Origin: Halorubrum sp. BOL3-1
GTDB lineage: Archaea > Halobacteriota > Halobacteria > Halobacteriales > Haloferacaceae
DNA: 64,000 nt
Direction of reading: 5' to 3'
NCBI RefSeq assembly: GCF_004114375.1
Contig: NZ_CP034692.1
Span: 2,418,001-2,482,000, forward strand
How positions within the stretch are numbered: the stretch's first letter is position 1; the number at the start of each line of letters is the position of its first letter. A program made the translations under genes and the position numbers. The notes beneath the pieces were generated by a model. It was not told the DNA's origin. It made no database searches and saw nothing but the letters and a program-made list of their open reading frames with translations. Below are positions 26,959-36,034 of the stretch, in pieces.

Positions 26959-27073
26959 GGGGGTCGCAGTCCGTCGGTATCGGGTCGTCGGGTCCGCGAT
27001 CCTCGGCATCCGCGATTATCACGCGCGGCAATCGGCGTGTAACCCTTTTCGTCGCTCGCCGGAACCCCGAGGT

Positions 27074-27628
27074 ATGGACATCTCTCGGCGGGGCGTACTC
27101 GGGGGTCTCGGTGCGGCCTGCGCGGTCGGCGCCGTCGGCTTCGCGGGCGCGACGCGGGTGACGGACGGCGAGGCGATGGAGGGAATCGGGGGGGACGGCC
27201 CGGGACCGACGGACGGCGGCGGCGACGGCGACGGCGCCCCGATGTCGGCCGGCGTCGACCCCGACGCGCCGTTCGCGGCGCGGATCACCGGCGACGACGG
27301 CACCGACGCGCGGCTGTTCGACGCGAGCGACCTCGACCGCGTCAAGGGCGTCTTCTCCGAGGACGGCGAGTACCTCGTCCAGGTCGTGCTCTCCGAGGCG
27401 GGCGTCGAGTCGTTCCGAAGTCGCCTCGAAGACGCGGGCGCGACCGACGATCCGACGGCGTTCGTCGTGTCGATGGCGCTCGACGGGACCGAGGTCAGGC
27501 GCGTCGAACTCGACCCGGGGACCGTCGACGCGCTCACCGGCTCCGAGTGGGCGGGCGTGTTGACGCTCCCCTTCGGGGAGGAGTCGGTCGCCCGCTCCGT
27601 GTACGACCGACTGGCCGACGGCGAGTGA
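27074..27628 (+). CDS. Exported protein of unknown function
   Basis: A 184-residue protein. An N-terminal ISRRGVLGG motif followed by a hydrophobic stretch (to about residue 28) is a Tat-type signal or anchor. A Gly/Asp linker follows, then a compact domain (about 65-184) with alternating strands and helices (FAARITGDDG, YLVQVVLSEAGVESFRSRL). The domain loosely recalls the substrate-like P1 region of SecD, but this is a weak resemblance. ATG at 27074 was chosen as the first that gives the signal sequence. Confidence 0.6.
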   Translation: MDISRRGVLGGLGAACAVGAVGFAGATRVTDGEAMEGIGGDGPGPTDGGGDGDGAPMSAGVDPDAPFAARITGDDGTDARLFDASDLDRVKGVFSEDGEYLVQVVLSEAGVESFRSRLEDAGATDDPTAFVVSMALDGTEVRRVELDPGTVDALTGSEWAGVLTLPFGEESVARSVYDRLADGE

Positions 27629-27721
27629 GCCGTCGCCGGACCGTCCCGGACGACCGACCGTCGGGTCTCGCGGCCCGGACGGCGTGGACAGCGTTTTGAT
27701 CCCCCGGCCCGTGTATCCGCC

Positions 27722-27853
27722 GTGAGCGACGGAACCGCGGACGACGGCGGCCGCCCGTGCCCGGTCTGTGAGACGCCGATGTACCACCGACACTGCAAGT
27801 ACGTCTGCCCTGACCACGGCGTCGTCTACGACTGTAGCGACACCTTCTACTGA
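27722..27853 (+). CDS. Small zinc-finger protein (HVO_2523 type)
   Basis: A 43-residue protein starting at GTG. It has CPVC (residues 14-17), a HxxxC pair (H24, C25) and CPDH then C (CKYVCPDHGVVYDC), giving two zinc knuckles. Small haloarchaeal CPxCG proteins of this kind include HVO_2523, which in Haloferax lies just before the phytoene synthase gene, as here. It is likely a binding partner or regulator, but its target is unknown. It lies 160 bases before crtB on the same strand. Confidence 0.8.
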   Translation: MSDGTADDGGRPCPVCETPMYHRHCKYVCPDHGVVYDCSDTFY

Positions 27854-28012
27854 TCGCTCAGCCGGTTCGTGCGGCACACCGAGAGATCGGAATTAGCCGG
27901 CTCGATGGGGACCAAACTGGGTTGTGCGAACTGTTATATTCTTGGAGACCGAATTTTTCCACATGATGGGCGACCCGCACGTGACCCTCCTTGCCGGCCT
28001 TCCGGGGTCAGC

Positions 28013-28978
28013 ATGGTAGCGCAAAAACAGGTTGCCCGGAGCAAGCGGATCCAGCGCCGCACCGGGAAGACGTTCCACGTCGCCACCCGACTGCTGCCGC
28101 AGCGGATCCGCCATCCGACGTACGTGCTGTACGGGTTCTTCCGGACCGCCGACGAGGTCGTCGACGCCGAGGACACCGCGCCCCCGGCCGAGCAGCGCGC
28201 CGAACTCGACCGACTCCGGGCGGCCGCGCTCGGTGAGGAGCAGACCGACGACCCGGTGTTGGAAGCGTTCGCAGAGGTGTGCGAGCGCAACGACATCCCC
28301 GACGAGGACGTCCACTCGTTCGTGGACGCGATGGCGAGCGACATCGACACCGACCGGTACGAGACCTACGCGGACTTGGAGGCGTACATGGACGGCTCCG
28401 CGGCCGCCGTCGGGCGGATGATGACGGCGATCATGGACCTCGACTCGGAGGGAGAGGCCGAGGCGCTCCCGCACGCCACGAAGCTCGGCGAGGCGTTCCA
28501 GATGACGAACTTCCTCCGCGACGTGCGCGAGGACGTCGTCGAGCGCGACCGGATCTACCTCCCCTTGGAGACGCTCCGCCGTCACGGCGTGAGCGAGCAG
28601 CAGATCCTCGACCTGGAGTTCGACGAGCACGTCGCGGCCGCGATCCGCGAGGAGATGACCCGCACCGAGCGCCTCTACGAGGAGGGCGTCGCGGGCATCA
28701 AGTACCTCCCCGAGGACTGCCAGCTCGCGGTGCTGCTCGCGGCGGTGCTGTACGTCGACCACCACCGCCTCATCCGAAACCGCGGCTACGACACGGTGTC
28801 GGTCACGCCGGAGCTGTCGTTCACCCGGAAGATATCGCTGCTCGTCCGCACCCGCTGGAAGTGGCAGTGGAACCGCGACCCGGAAGCGGTGTTCTACGAC
28901 ATGTGCACCGACTTCGACCCCGGCCGCGACCGCCACGGCCACGGTCCTCACGGCGCGGGCGTCCCGCAGACGGACTGA
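28013..28978 (+). CDS. crtB: Phytoene synthase
   Basis: A 321-residue trans-isoprenyl synthase that joins two geranylgeranyl diphosphates to phytoene, the first step to C40/C50 carotenoids such as bacterioruberin. The two metal-binding motifs are DEVVDAED (about residues 47-54) and NFLRDVREDVVERDRIYLP. The chosen ATG (28013) fits the family start (KRIQRRTGKTFHVATRLLP); the frame upstream extends but is poorly coding. A TATA-like TTATATTC lies near 27932, about 80 bases upstream. Confidence 0.94.
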   Translation: MVAQKQVARSKRIQRRTGKTFHVATRLLPQRIRHPTYVLYGFFRTADEVVDAEDTAPPAEQRAELDRLRAAALGEEQTDDPVLEAFAEVCERNDIPDEDVHSFVDAMASDIDTDRYETYADLEAYMDGSAAAVGRMMTAIMDLDSEGEAEALPHATKLGEAFQMTNFLRDVREDVVERDRIYLPLETLRRHGVSEQQILDLEFDEHVAAAIREEMTRTERLYEEGVAGIKYLPEDCQLAVLLAAVLYVDHHRLIRNRGYDTVSVTPELSFTRKISLLVRTRWKWQWNRDPEAVFYDMCTDFDPGRDRHGHGPHGAGVPQTD

Positions 28979-28990
28979 GCGGCGGCCCGC

Positions 28991-29200
28991 ATGGAGCGCT
29001 CCCGGTTCGTCTCGCTCGCGGTCGCCGCCTTCGGACTCGTGTTCGTCTCCTTCCTCCTCCGCGGCGTGACCCGGCTGGTGGCCCCCTACGAGGTCGCCGT
29101 CGCCGTGTCGGCGCCCGTCCTCTTCGCGGCCGCCGCGCTGCTCGTCGCGCTCGTCGTCCTCGCGGTCCTCGACGCGACCGGGACCCGCCCGATGGAGTAG
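28991..29200 (+). CDS. Small two-helix membrane protein
   Basis: A 69-residue protein with two hydrophobic helices (about residues 6-24 and 34-60) and short polar ends. It starts 12 bases after the crtB stop, so it is probably co-transcribed. I cannot assign a function. It has a good start and coding-like codon use, and the position behind crtB is reminiscent of other haloarchaea. Confidence 0.65.
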   Translation: MERSRFVSLAVAAFGLVFVSFLLRGVTRLVAPYEVAVAVSAPVLFAAAALLVALVVLAVLDATGTRPME

Positions 29201-29297
29201 TCCGCGAGACGGATGTCTCCCCGTTTCGCTCGCGTCGACGCGACATCGCCGTCGCCCGAGTCGGAACGCCCTTGCCCCGTCGCCTCCGATAACGGGT

Positions 29298-30575
29298 ATG
29301 GACGTACGAAGCGTCGCGGACCTCTCGCCGGCCGAACGGCGCGCCTTCTTCGAGCGCGACGCCGGCGTCGAGGGGGTCCGCGAGGACGTGCGAGGCATCG
29401 TCGAGCGGGTCCGCGAGGAGGGCGACGTCGCGGTCCGCGAGTTCGCGGAGGAGTTCGACGGGGTGGCCGTCGGCAACATCGACGTGACGGACGCGGCGGA
29501 ACGCGCACACGAGGAACTGGCCGACGCGGACGATCCGGTCCTCGACGCGGTCCGCGAGGCGGCCGCGAACGTGCGGGCGTTCCACGAGCGGCAGCGCCCC
29601 GAGGACTGGCGAGACGACTTCGGCGGCCGGGAGCTGGGCCGCCGGTTCCGCCCCATCGACCGCGTCGGCGTGTACGTGCCCGGCGGCGCGGCCGCGTACC
29701 CCTCCAGCGCGCTGATGGGCGTCATCCCGGCGGTCGTCGCCGGCGTCGACCACGTCGCGGTCGCGACCCCGCCGGCGGAGGAACTCAACCCGGTCACCCT
29801 CGCGGCGATCCACGAGGCGGGCGCCGACGCGGTGTACCAGATCGGCGGCGCGCAGGCCATCGGCGCGCTCGCGTACGGAACGGAGACGGTGACGCGGGCC
29901 CAGAAGGTGGTAGGCCCGGGCAACAAGTGGGTCACCGCCGCCAAGTCGATCGTCCAAGGCGACGTCGAGATCGACTTCCTCGCCGGGCCGAGCGAGGTCC
30001 TCGTCCTCGCCGGCGAGACGGCGGACCCGGGGCTGGTCGCCGCCGACCTCGTCGCGCAGGCCGAGCACGACCCGAACGCCGCCGCGGTCGCGGTCACCGA
30101 CGACGCCGACCTCGCCGACGCCGTCGCCGACGCGGTCGACGAGCAGGCGGCCGAGCGGGAGCGCGAGGAGGCGATCCGGGCCGCGCTCGACAACGAGGCG
30201 TCGGGGGTCCTCCGCGCGCGGTCGATGTCGGAGGCGGTGCTGTTCGCGGAGGAGTACGCGGCCGAACACCTCTCGATCGTGGCCGACGACGACGAGGAGC
30301 TCCTCGATCGGATCACGAACGCCGGCTCGGTGTTCCTCGGCCCGTACTCCCCCGTGGCCGCCGGCGACTACGCCGCCGGGCCGAACCACGTTCTCCCGAC
30401 GAACGGCGGCGCGAAGCGGTACGGCGGGCTCTCGGTCGACACCTTCCTCCGGTCGTCGACGGTCCAGCGGCTCGACCGCGACGCTCTCGACGACCTCTCC
30501 GGGTCGATCACCGCGCTCGCGGAGGCGGAAGGGTTGGAAGCGCACGCCGAGAGCGTGCGGAAGCGGTTCGAGTGA
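29298..30575 (+). CDS. hisD: Histidinol dehydrogenase
   Basis: A 425-residue enzyme that catalyses the last two oxidations of histidine synthesis (histidinol to histidine) with NAD and zinc. Typical motifs are VYVPGGAAAYPSS, QIGGAQAIGALAYGTE, KVVGPGNKWVTAAK, the zinc-site AQAEHDPNA, catalytic AAEHLS and AGPNHVLPT. Length is normal. No other his gene is adjacent, as is common in haloarchaea. Confidence 0.96.
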   Translation: MDVRSVADLSPAERRAFFERDAGVEGVREDVRGIVERVREEGDVAVREFAEEFDGVAVGNIDVTDAAERAHEELADADDPVLDAVREAAANVRAFHERQRPEDWRDDFGGRELGRRFRPIDRVGVYVPGGAAAYPSSALMGVIPAVVAGVDHVAVATPPAEELNPVTLAAIHEAGADAVYQIGGAQAIGALAYGTETVTRAQKVVGPGNKWVTAAKSIVQGDVEIDFLAGPSEVLVLAGETADPGLVAADLVAQAEHDPNAAAVAVTDDADLADAVADAVDEQAAEREREEAIRAALDNEASGVLRARSMSEAVLFAEEYAAEHLSIVADDDEELLDRITNAGSVFLGPYSPVAAGDYAAGPNHVLPTNGGAKRYGGLSVDTFLRSSTVQRLDRDALDDLSGSITALAEAEGLEAHAESVRKRFE

Positions 30576-30593
30576 GCCGGGACGCGGTCGTCG

Positions 30594-32054
30594 TCACCCC
30601 GTCCCGTCGCCGGTCGACCCGAGTTCCCAGTACCACCTCGGTGGAATCGCGTCCGTGTCTCCGAGCCGGTCGTACTGGAACGCGACCCGGACGCGCTCCC
30701 CGGTCGGGACGTGGACGTACGTCGCCGACAGTTCGAGGACGAGCCCGTCGGCGGTGACGAACGCGACGGCGCGGACATCGCGGACCTCGTCGCCGAGCGC
30801 CGCCGACCCGCCCTCGACTTCGACCCGATAGAGCGGCACCGCCGTGGCGGCGGCCCGGACCGTCGAGTCGCTCCCGTTCAGGAACCGTCGGACCGGCTCC
30901 TCCGTGACTTCCCCGACGAGGGCCGTCGCGTTCGGGGCGGCTGCGGGCGAGACCCGACGCGTCTCGACGCCGTCCGGCCCCACGGTCCGCTCGTAGACGG
31001 CGTCGCCGTCGGCGAACGTCTCGACGGTCCCGTCGCCGGTCGCGTTCGCGACCGACGCGTTCCCCGAGCGGACGAGCCGGTACCGCGTCGCCGACGCGAC
31101 GGCCAGTTCGACCCCGCCGTCGCCGGCGACCCCGATCCGACCGCCCGTCGTCCCGTCCGGACGCGTCGCGTTCGCCGGCCCCGACGCGACGAGGAGGACG
31201 GACGCGGACGAGAGGCTCTCGGCGGTCGCGACGTGGGCGTCGGCGAGCGCGTCCGGGTCGTACACGCCGGTCAGGAAGACGCCCGGGGGCGTCCGGGCGG
31301 TCGACCCGACGGTCCCCGTCAGTCCCTCCTCGTAGAGTCCGAGGTACGCCGCGTCGTCCAGCGTGGCCGCGCCGCGCTCGGCGGACTCCGCCGTCCCGAT
31401 GGCGCTCGCCGCGTCCTCGTACTCCCCGTCGGCCGGCGGCGAGGGCGCGACCCGCTCCGCGTCGTCCGAGTCCGTCAGGACGCCGGCGAACGCCGGGACC
31501 CCTCCGCCGGCGACCACCACGGCGGCCGCCAGCAGTACGGTGACGAGCGCGAGGGCGCCGGCGGGAGACCGGACTCCCTCGACCGCCGATCGGCCGGCCC
31601 GCGCCGCGCGGCGCCCGGCCCACACTGTCCGTCGCCCGAGTCCGTCCGGCTTCGGGGAAGCCGCCGCGTCCGCGATCCCGACGCCGAAGTGCCGCCGGAA
31701 CAGTCGGTCGGCCGCGTCCCGATCGGTCCCGTAGAGCAGTCGCTCCCGGAGGTCCGTCGGGGAGACGTAGGTCGCGTCGACCGCCTCGGCCCGGCGCCGC
31801 GGGGTCGGCGACAGGACGCGCCGCGTCCCGTCCCCGACGATCACGTCGGCGTCGTCCGGAACGGGGGTCCCGACCGCGACGCGTCGGACGCGGCCGTCGC
31901 GGCGGGCAACGACGCTCGTCGCGCCCGACTCGCCGGCCTCGCGTGTCGTCTCCCAGCCGCACGCGGCCCACAGTTCGGAGACGAACTCGCGCCGTTCGGC
32001 GGTCGAGAGCGCACGGTATCGCCGGCCGAACGACGCCTCTGACGGGACCTCCAT
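30594..32054 (-). CDS. Membrane-anchored haloarchaeal protein of unknown function
   Basis: A 486-residue protein. The cytoplasmic N-terminal part (about 1-155) has ALSTAERREFVSELWAACGW, then an Arg/Val-rich core weakly like restriction-endonuclease-fold modules. One membrane helix lies at about 168-195. The remaining 290 residues are extracellular, with sequons (NAT, NAS, NGS) and a C-terminal half resembling haloarchaeal lipoprotein-like beta domains (DGLVLELSATYVHVPTGERV). The start is the ATG at 32054. It converges on hisD and is divergent from the phn operon. No function can be assigned. Confidence 0.6.
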   Translation of the reverse strand: MEVPSEASFGRRYRALSTAERREFVSELWAACGWETTREAGESGATSVVARRDGRVRRVAVGTPVPDDADVIVGDGTRRVLSPTPRRRAEAVDATYVSPTDLRERLLYGTDRDAADRLFRRHFGVGIADAAASPKPDGLGRRTVWAGRRAARAGRSAVEGVRSPAGALALVTVLLAAAVVVAGGGVPAFAGVLTDSDDAERVAPSPPADGEYEDAASAIGTAESAERGAATLDDAAYLGLYEEGLTGTVGSTARTPPGVFLTGVYDPDALADAHVATAESLSSASVLLVASGPANATRPDGTTGGRIGVAGDGGVELAVASATRYRLVRSGNASVANATGDGTVETFADGDAVYERTVGPDGVETRRVSPAAAPNATALVGEVTEEPVRRFLNGSDSTVRAAATAVPLYRVEVEGGSAALGDEVRDVRAVAFVTADGLVLELSATYVHVPTGERVRVAFQYDRLGDTDAIPPRWYWELGSTGDGTG

Positions 32055-32128
32055 GGGGGTCGTGTGGGACGCGGCGCATACAAACGTGTCGCGGCCGGGT
32101 CCCCCGTCTGCCCGGGCGCGAGCCGAGA

Positions 32129-32149
32129 CCTATATATCGGTACGTACCG
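32129..32149. promoter_or_regulatory. TATA box next to a perfect 12-bp palindrome
   Basis: CCTATATAT (32129-32137) is directly followed by CGGTACGTACCG (32138-32149), which is its own reverse complement. It lies between the divergent membrane-protein gene (start 32054) and phnD (start 32304). It could be an operator of the phn operon, leaving a leader of about 140 bases, or belong to the divergent gene. Confidence 0.45.
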
Positions 32150-32303
32150 CTCCGCGTCGCTCTGACGGCTCCCGTGGGTCGCCGAGGGGTACCGAACACA
32201 TCCCAGCTCTCACCAGGGACCGGGAGCGATTCGGGACGCCCGAATCACCTCAATACCCCTCATAGCAGCCTTCTTAGCCCGAAAGACGACAGATGCGTCC
32301 GTA

Positions 32304-33536
32304 ATGGTGAACGACACCGACGGACGGACGAGACCGAGTTCCAGGCGGAAATTCCTTCTGGCCGGCGGAGCGGTTACGCTCGCCGGGCTGGCCGGCTGTT
32401 CCGGCGGGAGCGGTGAGAGCGGAGACGCCGGTGCCGGCCTCGACGGGGGCGACGGAAGCGACGGGAGCGACGGCTCTGACGGCTCTGACGGCGGCGACGG
32501 CGGGGAGCCGGGCGACCCGATGCTCGCGGACGACTCGGAGTTCGAGTTCTCCGACCCCAACTGGGAAGAGAACAACTACCTGCTGACGGCCGTCGCGGAG
32601 AACGACTACTTCCAGGGGAGCAAACAGGACCTGGAGAACATGCGGAACCGTGACATCGAGGAGATCGCCCACGGTGAGCCGGTACAGGAACTCCCCGACG
32701 ACGAGAGCGAGTGGGTCGACCCCGACCCGCTCATCTTCGTCGACAAGCCCGGCGAGTCCGGCCAGGCCCAGTTCCAAGAGACGATCCAGCCGCTGATGGA
32801 CCGGATCGAGGAGGCGACCGGCCGGTCGGTCAAGTGGCAGCCCGTCGACTCCAACGCGGCGTCCGTGGAGGCGCTCCGGTCGGGCCGCGCGCACTTCGGG
32901 AGCGTCTCGACGGGGACGGCGGGGTTCGCGGTCAACCTCGGCGGCGCCGTTCCGTTCACGGCCGACGTCAGTCCCACGGGCCAGTTCGGCTACCGGCTGC
33001 TGGCGATCACTCGCGCCGACGAGGACGATATCCAGTCGGTCGAGGACTTCGCGCGCGGCGATGTCAACGTCGCGCACTCCGAGCCGGCGTCGAACTCCGG
33101 CCATCAGGCGCCGTCGGCGCTGTTCGACCAGTACTTCGACGTGACGCCCGACGAGGACTACGAGGTCGACTTCTCCGGCGGCCACGACCAGACCGGCCGC
33201 GGAATCGCCGTCGGAGACTACGACGCCGGCCCGATCTGTAGCACGTGTCTGGACGACCTCATTCAGGCGAACGACGACATGAGCTACGACGACTTCAAAG
33301 TGGTCTGGGGCAGCAACCCGTTCCCGCCCGGTCCGCTCGTCCACCGCTACAACCTCCACCCGGACCTCGTGGAGGGGATCAAGGAGGCGACGATCGGGAC
33401 CGACTGGACGGGGACCGACTACGCGGAACAGACCGGCGAGGCCGAGTTCGTCCCGATCGACTTCAAGCGCGTCTACCACGACATCATGGTCATCCAGCGG
33501 TACAACGACGTCGAGTACGAGAGCGGGAGTCTGTAA
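32304..33536 (+). CDS. phnD: Phosphonate/phosphite-type ABC transporter substrate-binding lipoprotein
   Basis: A 410-residue binding protein. The N-terminus has a twin-arginine signal (RRKFLLAGG) with lipobox LAGC, so C32 becomes the lipidated residue. An Asp/Ser/Gly spacer follows (about 33-72). The PhnD-like core includes SGQAQFQETIQPLMDRIEE, ALRSGRAHFGSVSTGT and the hinge region. PhnD proteins bind phosphonates, phosphite or phosphate esters; the ligand is not predictable here. First gene of a five-gene operon; phnC starts three bases after its stop. Confidence 0.9.
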   Translation: MVNDTDGRTRPSSRRKFLLAGGAVTLAGLAGCSGGSGESGDAGAGLDGGDGSDGSDGSDGSDGGDGGEPGDPMLADDSEFEFSDPNWEENNYLLTAVAENDYFQGSKQDLENMRNRDIEEIAHGEPVQELPDDESEWVDPDPLIFVDKPGESGQAQFQETIQPLMDRIEEATGRSVKWQPVDSNAASVEALRSGRAHFGSVSTGTAGFAVNLGGAVPFTADVSPTGQFGYRLLAITRADEDDIQSVEDFARGDVNVAHSEPASNSGHQAPSALFDQYFDVTPDEDYEVDFSGGHDQTGRGIAVGDYDAGPICSTCLDDLIQANDDMSYDDFKVVWGSNPFPPGPLVHRYNLHPDLVEGIKEATIGTDWTGTDYAEQTGEAEFVPIDFKRVYHDIMVIQRYNDVEYESGSL

Positions 33537-33539
33537 CCG

Positions 33540-34400
33540 ATGCTCGAAACAGAGAACCTCGGGAAGACGTACCCGACGGGCGACGAGGCGCTCCGCGACG
33601 TGTCGGTCACGATCGGCGGCCGGGAGGTCGTCGCGATGATCGGCCCGAGCGGGGCCGGCAAGAGCACGTTCGTCCGGTGTGTCAACCGGCTCGTCGAGCC
33701 GACGACGGGGAGCGTCCGCCTCGACGGCCGCGAACTGACGGGGGTCGGAGAGGACGAACTCCGGAACGCCCGTCGGGACATCGGGATGGTGTTCCAGGAG
33801 TACAATCTCGTCGAACGGCTCACCGTGATGGAGAACGTGCTCTCCGGGCGCCTCGGCTACGTCTCGAACTGGGCCGCGCTCCGCCGGAACTTCCCGCCCG
33901 AGGACGTCGAGCGGGCGTACGAACTGCTCGACCTCGTCGGTCTCGACGATATGGAGAACAAGCGGGTCGACGAGCTCTCCGGCGGCCAGCGCCAGCGGGT
34001 CGGTATCGCGCGGGCGGTGGTCCAAGAGCCGAAGATCGTCCTGGCCGACGAACCCACGTCGAGTCTCGACCCCGAGACGTCGCGGGACGTGATGGAGCTG
34101 CTCACCGACATCGCCGTCGAACGCGACGTCCCGGTCGTGATCAACATCCACGAGGTCGACCTCGCCGAACAGTACGCCGACCGAATTCTGGGACTCCACG
34201 GCGGGGAGCTCGTCTTCGACGGTCCGACGGCCGACCTCACCGACGAGTCGAAGGGCGTCATCTACCGGGGCGAGGGGCCGCCGGAGTCGGCGGCGACGGA
34301 CTCGGACCGACTGTCGAACGGCACCGGCGGCGAGGGCACGCCAGAAATCACCGGGGACGGGCCGACCGCCGGAAGCGGCCGCCTTTCGGCGGAGGACTGA
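33540..34400 (+). CDS. phnC: Phosphonate-type ABC transporter ATP-binding protein
   Basis: A 286-residue ATPase. Walker A is GPSGAGKST, the Q-loop is in [11 protein letters not shown], the signature is [16 protein letters not shown], and Walker B is [16 protein letters not shown]. It ends with a switch His in INIHEVD. The EYNLVERL Q-loop is typical of PhnC. The last 30 residues are an acidic extension. It is followed by phnE after three bases. Confidence 0.93.
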   Translation: MLETENLGKTYPTGDEALRDVSVTIGGREVVAMIGPSGAGKSTFVRCVNRLVEPTTGSVRLDGRELTGVGEDELRNARRDIGMVFQEYNLVERLTVMENVLSGRLGYVSNWAALRRNFPPEDVERAYELLDLVGLDDMENKRVDELSGGQRQRVGIARAVVQEPKIVLADEPTSSLDPETSRDVMELLTDIAVERDVPVVINIHEVDLAEQYADRILGLHGGELVFDGPTADLTDESKGVIYRGEGPPESAATDSDRLSNGTGGEGTPEITGDGPTAGSGRLSAED

Positions 34401-34403
34401 CGG

Positions 34404-35240
34404 ATGGCGACCGAATCACCGACCCCGACCGACTCGCTCGACGCGGCCGAACGGCGGACGTGGCGACGGCCGACGGCGTTCCGCAACCGCTACACGAAGT
34501 GGGCGGTGTACGGGGCCGTCCTCGCGCTCGTCGTCTGGTCGGTGGCGAGCCTCCGGATCACCCCCGGGCGGTTCATCTCGGGGCTCGGGTACGGCTACGA
34601 GCTGATCGACTCGATGCTGCCGCCGGAGACCGGCAGCGAGAACATCGCCAGACTGGTGGATCGCATGATCGAGACGATCGCGATGGCGATGATCGCGACC
34701 GTCGCCGGGATCGCGATCAGCCTGCCGGTGGCGCTCGGGGCGGCGGGGAACCTCTCGCCGCGGCCGACGTACTACCTGAGCCGCGGGATCATCAGCGTCT
34801 CCCGGGCGATAGACGGGCTGATCGTCGCGATCGTCGCCGTCATCGCGCTCGGGTTCGGACCGCTCGCGGGGATCTTCGCGATCAGCTTCAAGACGATCGG
34901 GTTCTTTTCGAAGCTGTTCGCCGAGGACTTAGAGGACATCGACATGGGCGGCGTCGAAGCGATCGAGGCGACGGGCGCCTCCCGGTTCCAGCGGCTCGTC
35001 TACGGGGTCGTCCCCCAGGTCGTCCCGCGGTTCGCCGGCCTCGCGGTGTACCGCTGGGACATCAACATCCGGTCGTCGACGATCGTCGGGATCGTGGGCG
35101 CCGGGGGGCTCGGCGTGCTCCTCCAGCGGTCGTACTCCCGGTACGAGTACGACTACGTGGCCGCAATCTTGATCGCCATCATCGCGGTCGTCCTGGTCGC
35201 GGAGTTCGTCAGCGCGGTCGTCCGACGGAGGGTCCAGTGA
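34404..35240 (+). CDS. phnE: Phosphonate-type ABC transporter permease PhnE (first)
   Basis: A 278-residue permease with about six membrane helices (first at about 32-52). The EAA-like coupling loop GGVEAIEATGASRFQRLVYGVVPQ contacts PhnC. The end matches PhnE (AVYRWDINIRSSTIVGIVGAGGLG). It overlaps the second permease gene by one base. Two different permease genes in tandem suggest a heterodimeric channel. Confidence 0.92.
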   Translation: MATESPTPTDSLDAAERRTWRRPTAFRNRYTKWAVYGAVLALVVWSVASLRITPGRFISGLGYGYELIDSMLPPETGSENIARLVDRMIETIAMAMIATVAGIAISLPVALGAAGNLSPRPTYYLSRGIISVSRAIDGLIVAIVAVIALGFGPLAGIFAISFKTIGFFSKLFAEDLEDIDMGGVEAIEATGASRFQRLVYGVVPQVVPRFAGLAVYRWDINIRSSTIVGIVGAGGLGVLLQRSYSRYEYDYVAAILIAIIAVVLVAEFVSAVVRRRVQ

Positions 35241-36034
35241 TGGCGGGAGCGACACGCGACTGGAGCCGGTTCGACGCGAGAGAACGGCTCTTCCGGATCG
35301 GCTCCGTCGTCGTCGCCGCCGCCGTCGTGGTCGGATCGTGGGAGTGGCTCGACATGAGCCTGCGATACGTGGGTTCCGCGCCAGTCCAGGTCGGTGACCT
35401 GCTCGGACGGATGTACCCGCCCGACTGGGCGTACCTCCCGAACGCCGTCGGCCCGCTGGCGGAGACGATCCAGATCGCCGTCGTCGGGACGATCGGCGCG
35501 GTCCTGATGGCCGCGCCAGTCGCTTATATCAGCGCCGAGAACACGACGCCCAACCGGGCGACGTACGCGCTCGGGAAGCTCATCGTCACCGTCTCGCGGT
35601 CGGTCCACACGATCGTCTGGGCGCTGCTTTTCGTCGTGATGTTCGGTCCCGGCGCGCTCGCCGGAACGGTCGCGACCGCGGTCAGGTCGATCGGGTTCCT
35701 CGCGAAGCTCCTCGGCGAGGAGATCGAGGAGATCGACTTCGGACAGGTCGAAGGGGTCCGCGCGACCGGCGCGAGCCCGTTCAAACTCCTCGTCTACGGG
35801 ATCGTGCCGCAGATCAAGCCCGCGCTGGTGGGCGTGTCGGTGTACCGCTGGGACATCAACGTCCGAGCGGCCACGATCCTCGGCTTCGTCGGCGCCGGCG
35901 GGATCGGCGTCCAGCTGTTCCAGGCGATCGACTCGTTCGCTTGGCGGACGGTGTCCGCCCTGCTCGTCGCCATCCTAGCGGTCGTGCTCGTGAGTGAAGG
36001 GATTTCGGCGTACGCGCGGAAGAAGGTCCGATGA
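35240..36034 (+). CDS. phnE: Phosphonate-type ABC transporter permease PhnE (second)
   Basis: A 264-residue permease, related to the first. The coupling loop is EGVRATGASPFKLLVYGIVPQ and the end SVYRWDINVRAATILGFVGAGGIG. The ATG at 35240 overlaps the stop of the first permease. The frame is open far upstream as a shadow of phnC and phnE, which should not be mistaken for coding sequence. It overlaps the HAD gene by four bases. Confidence 0.92.
   Translation: MAGATRDWSRFDARERLFRIGSVVVAAAVVVGSWEWLDMSLRYVGSAPVQVGDLLGRMYPPDWAYLPNAVGPLAETIQIAVVGTIGAVLMAAPVAYISAENTTPNRATYALGKLIVTVSRSVHTIVWALLFVVMFGPGALAGTVATAVRSIGFLAKLLGEEIEEIDFGQVEGVRATGASPFKLLVYGIVPQIKPALVGVSVYRWDINVRAATILGFVGAGGIGVQLFQAIDSFAWRTVSALLVAILAVVLVSEGISAYARKKVR

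Noticed and set aside
32274-34199. A 641-codon antisense frame over phnD and phnC
   Set aside because: It is complementary to well-supported genes, with no motif; typical shadow of high-GC coding sequence.
33245-35239. Long in-frame extension upstream of the second permease
   Set aside because: It overlaps phnC and phnE in another frame and is Arg-rich noise; the ATG at 35240 gives the normal permease.
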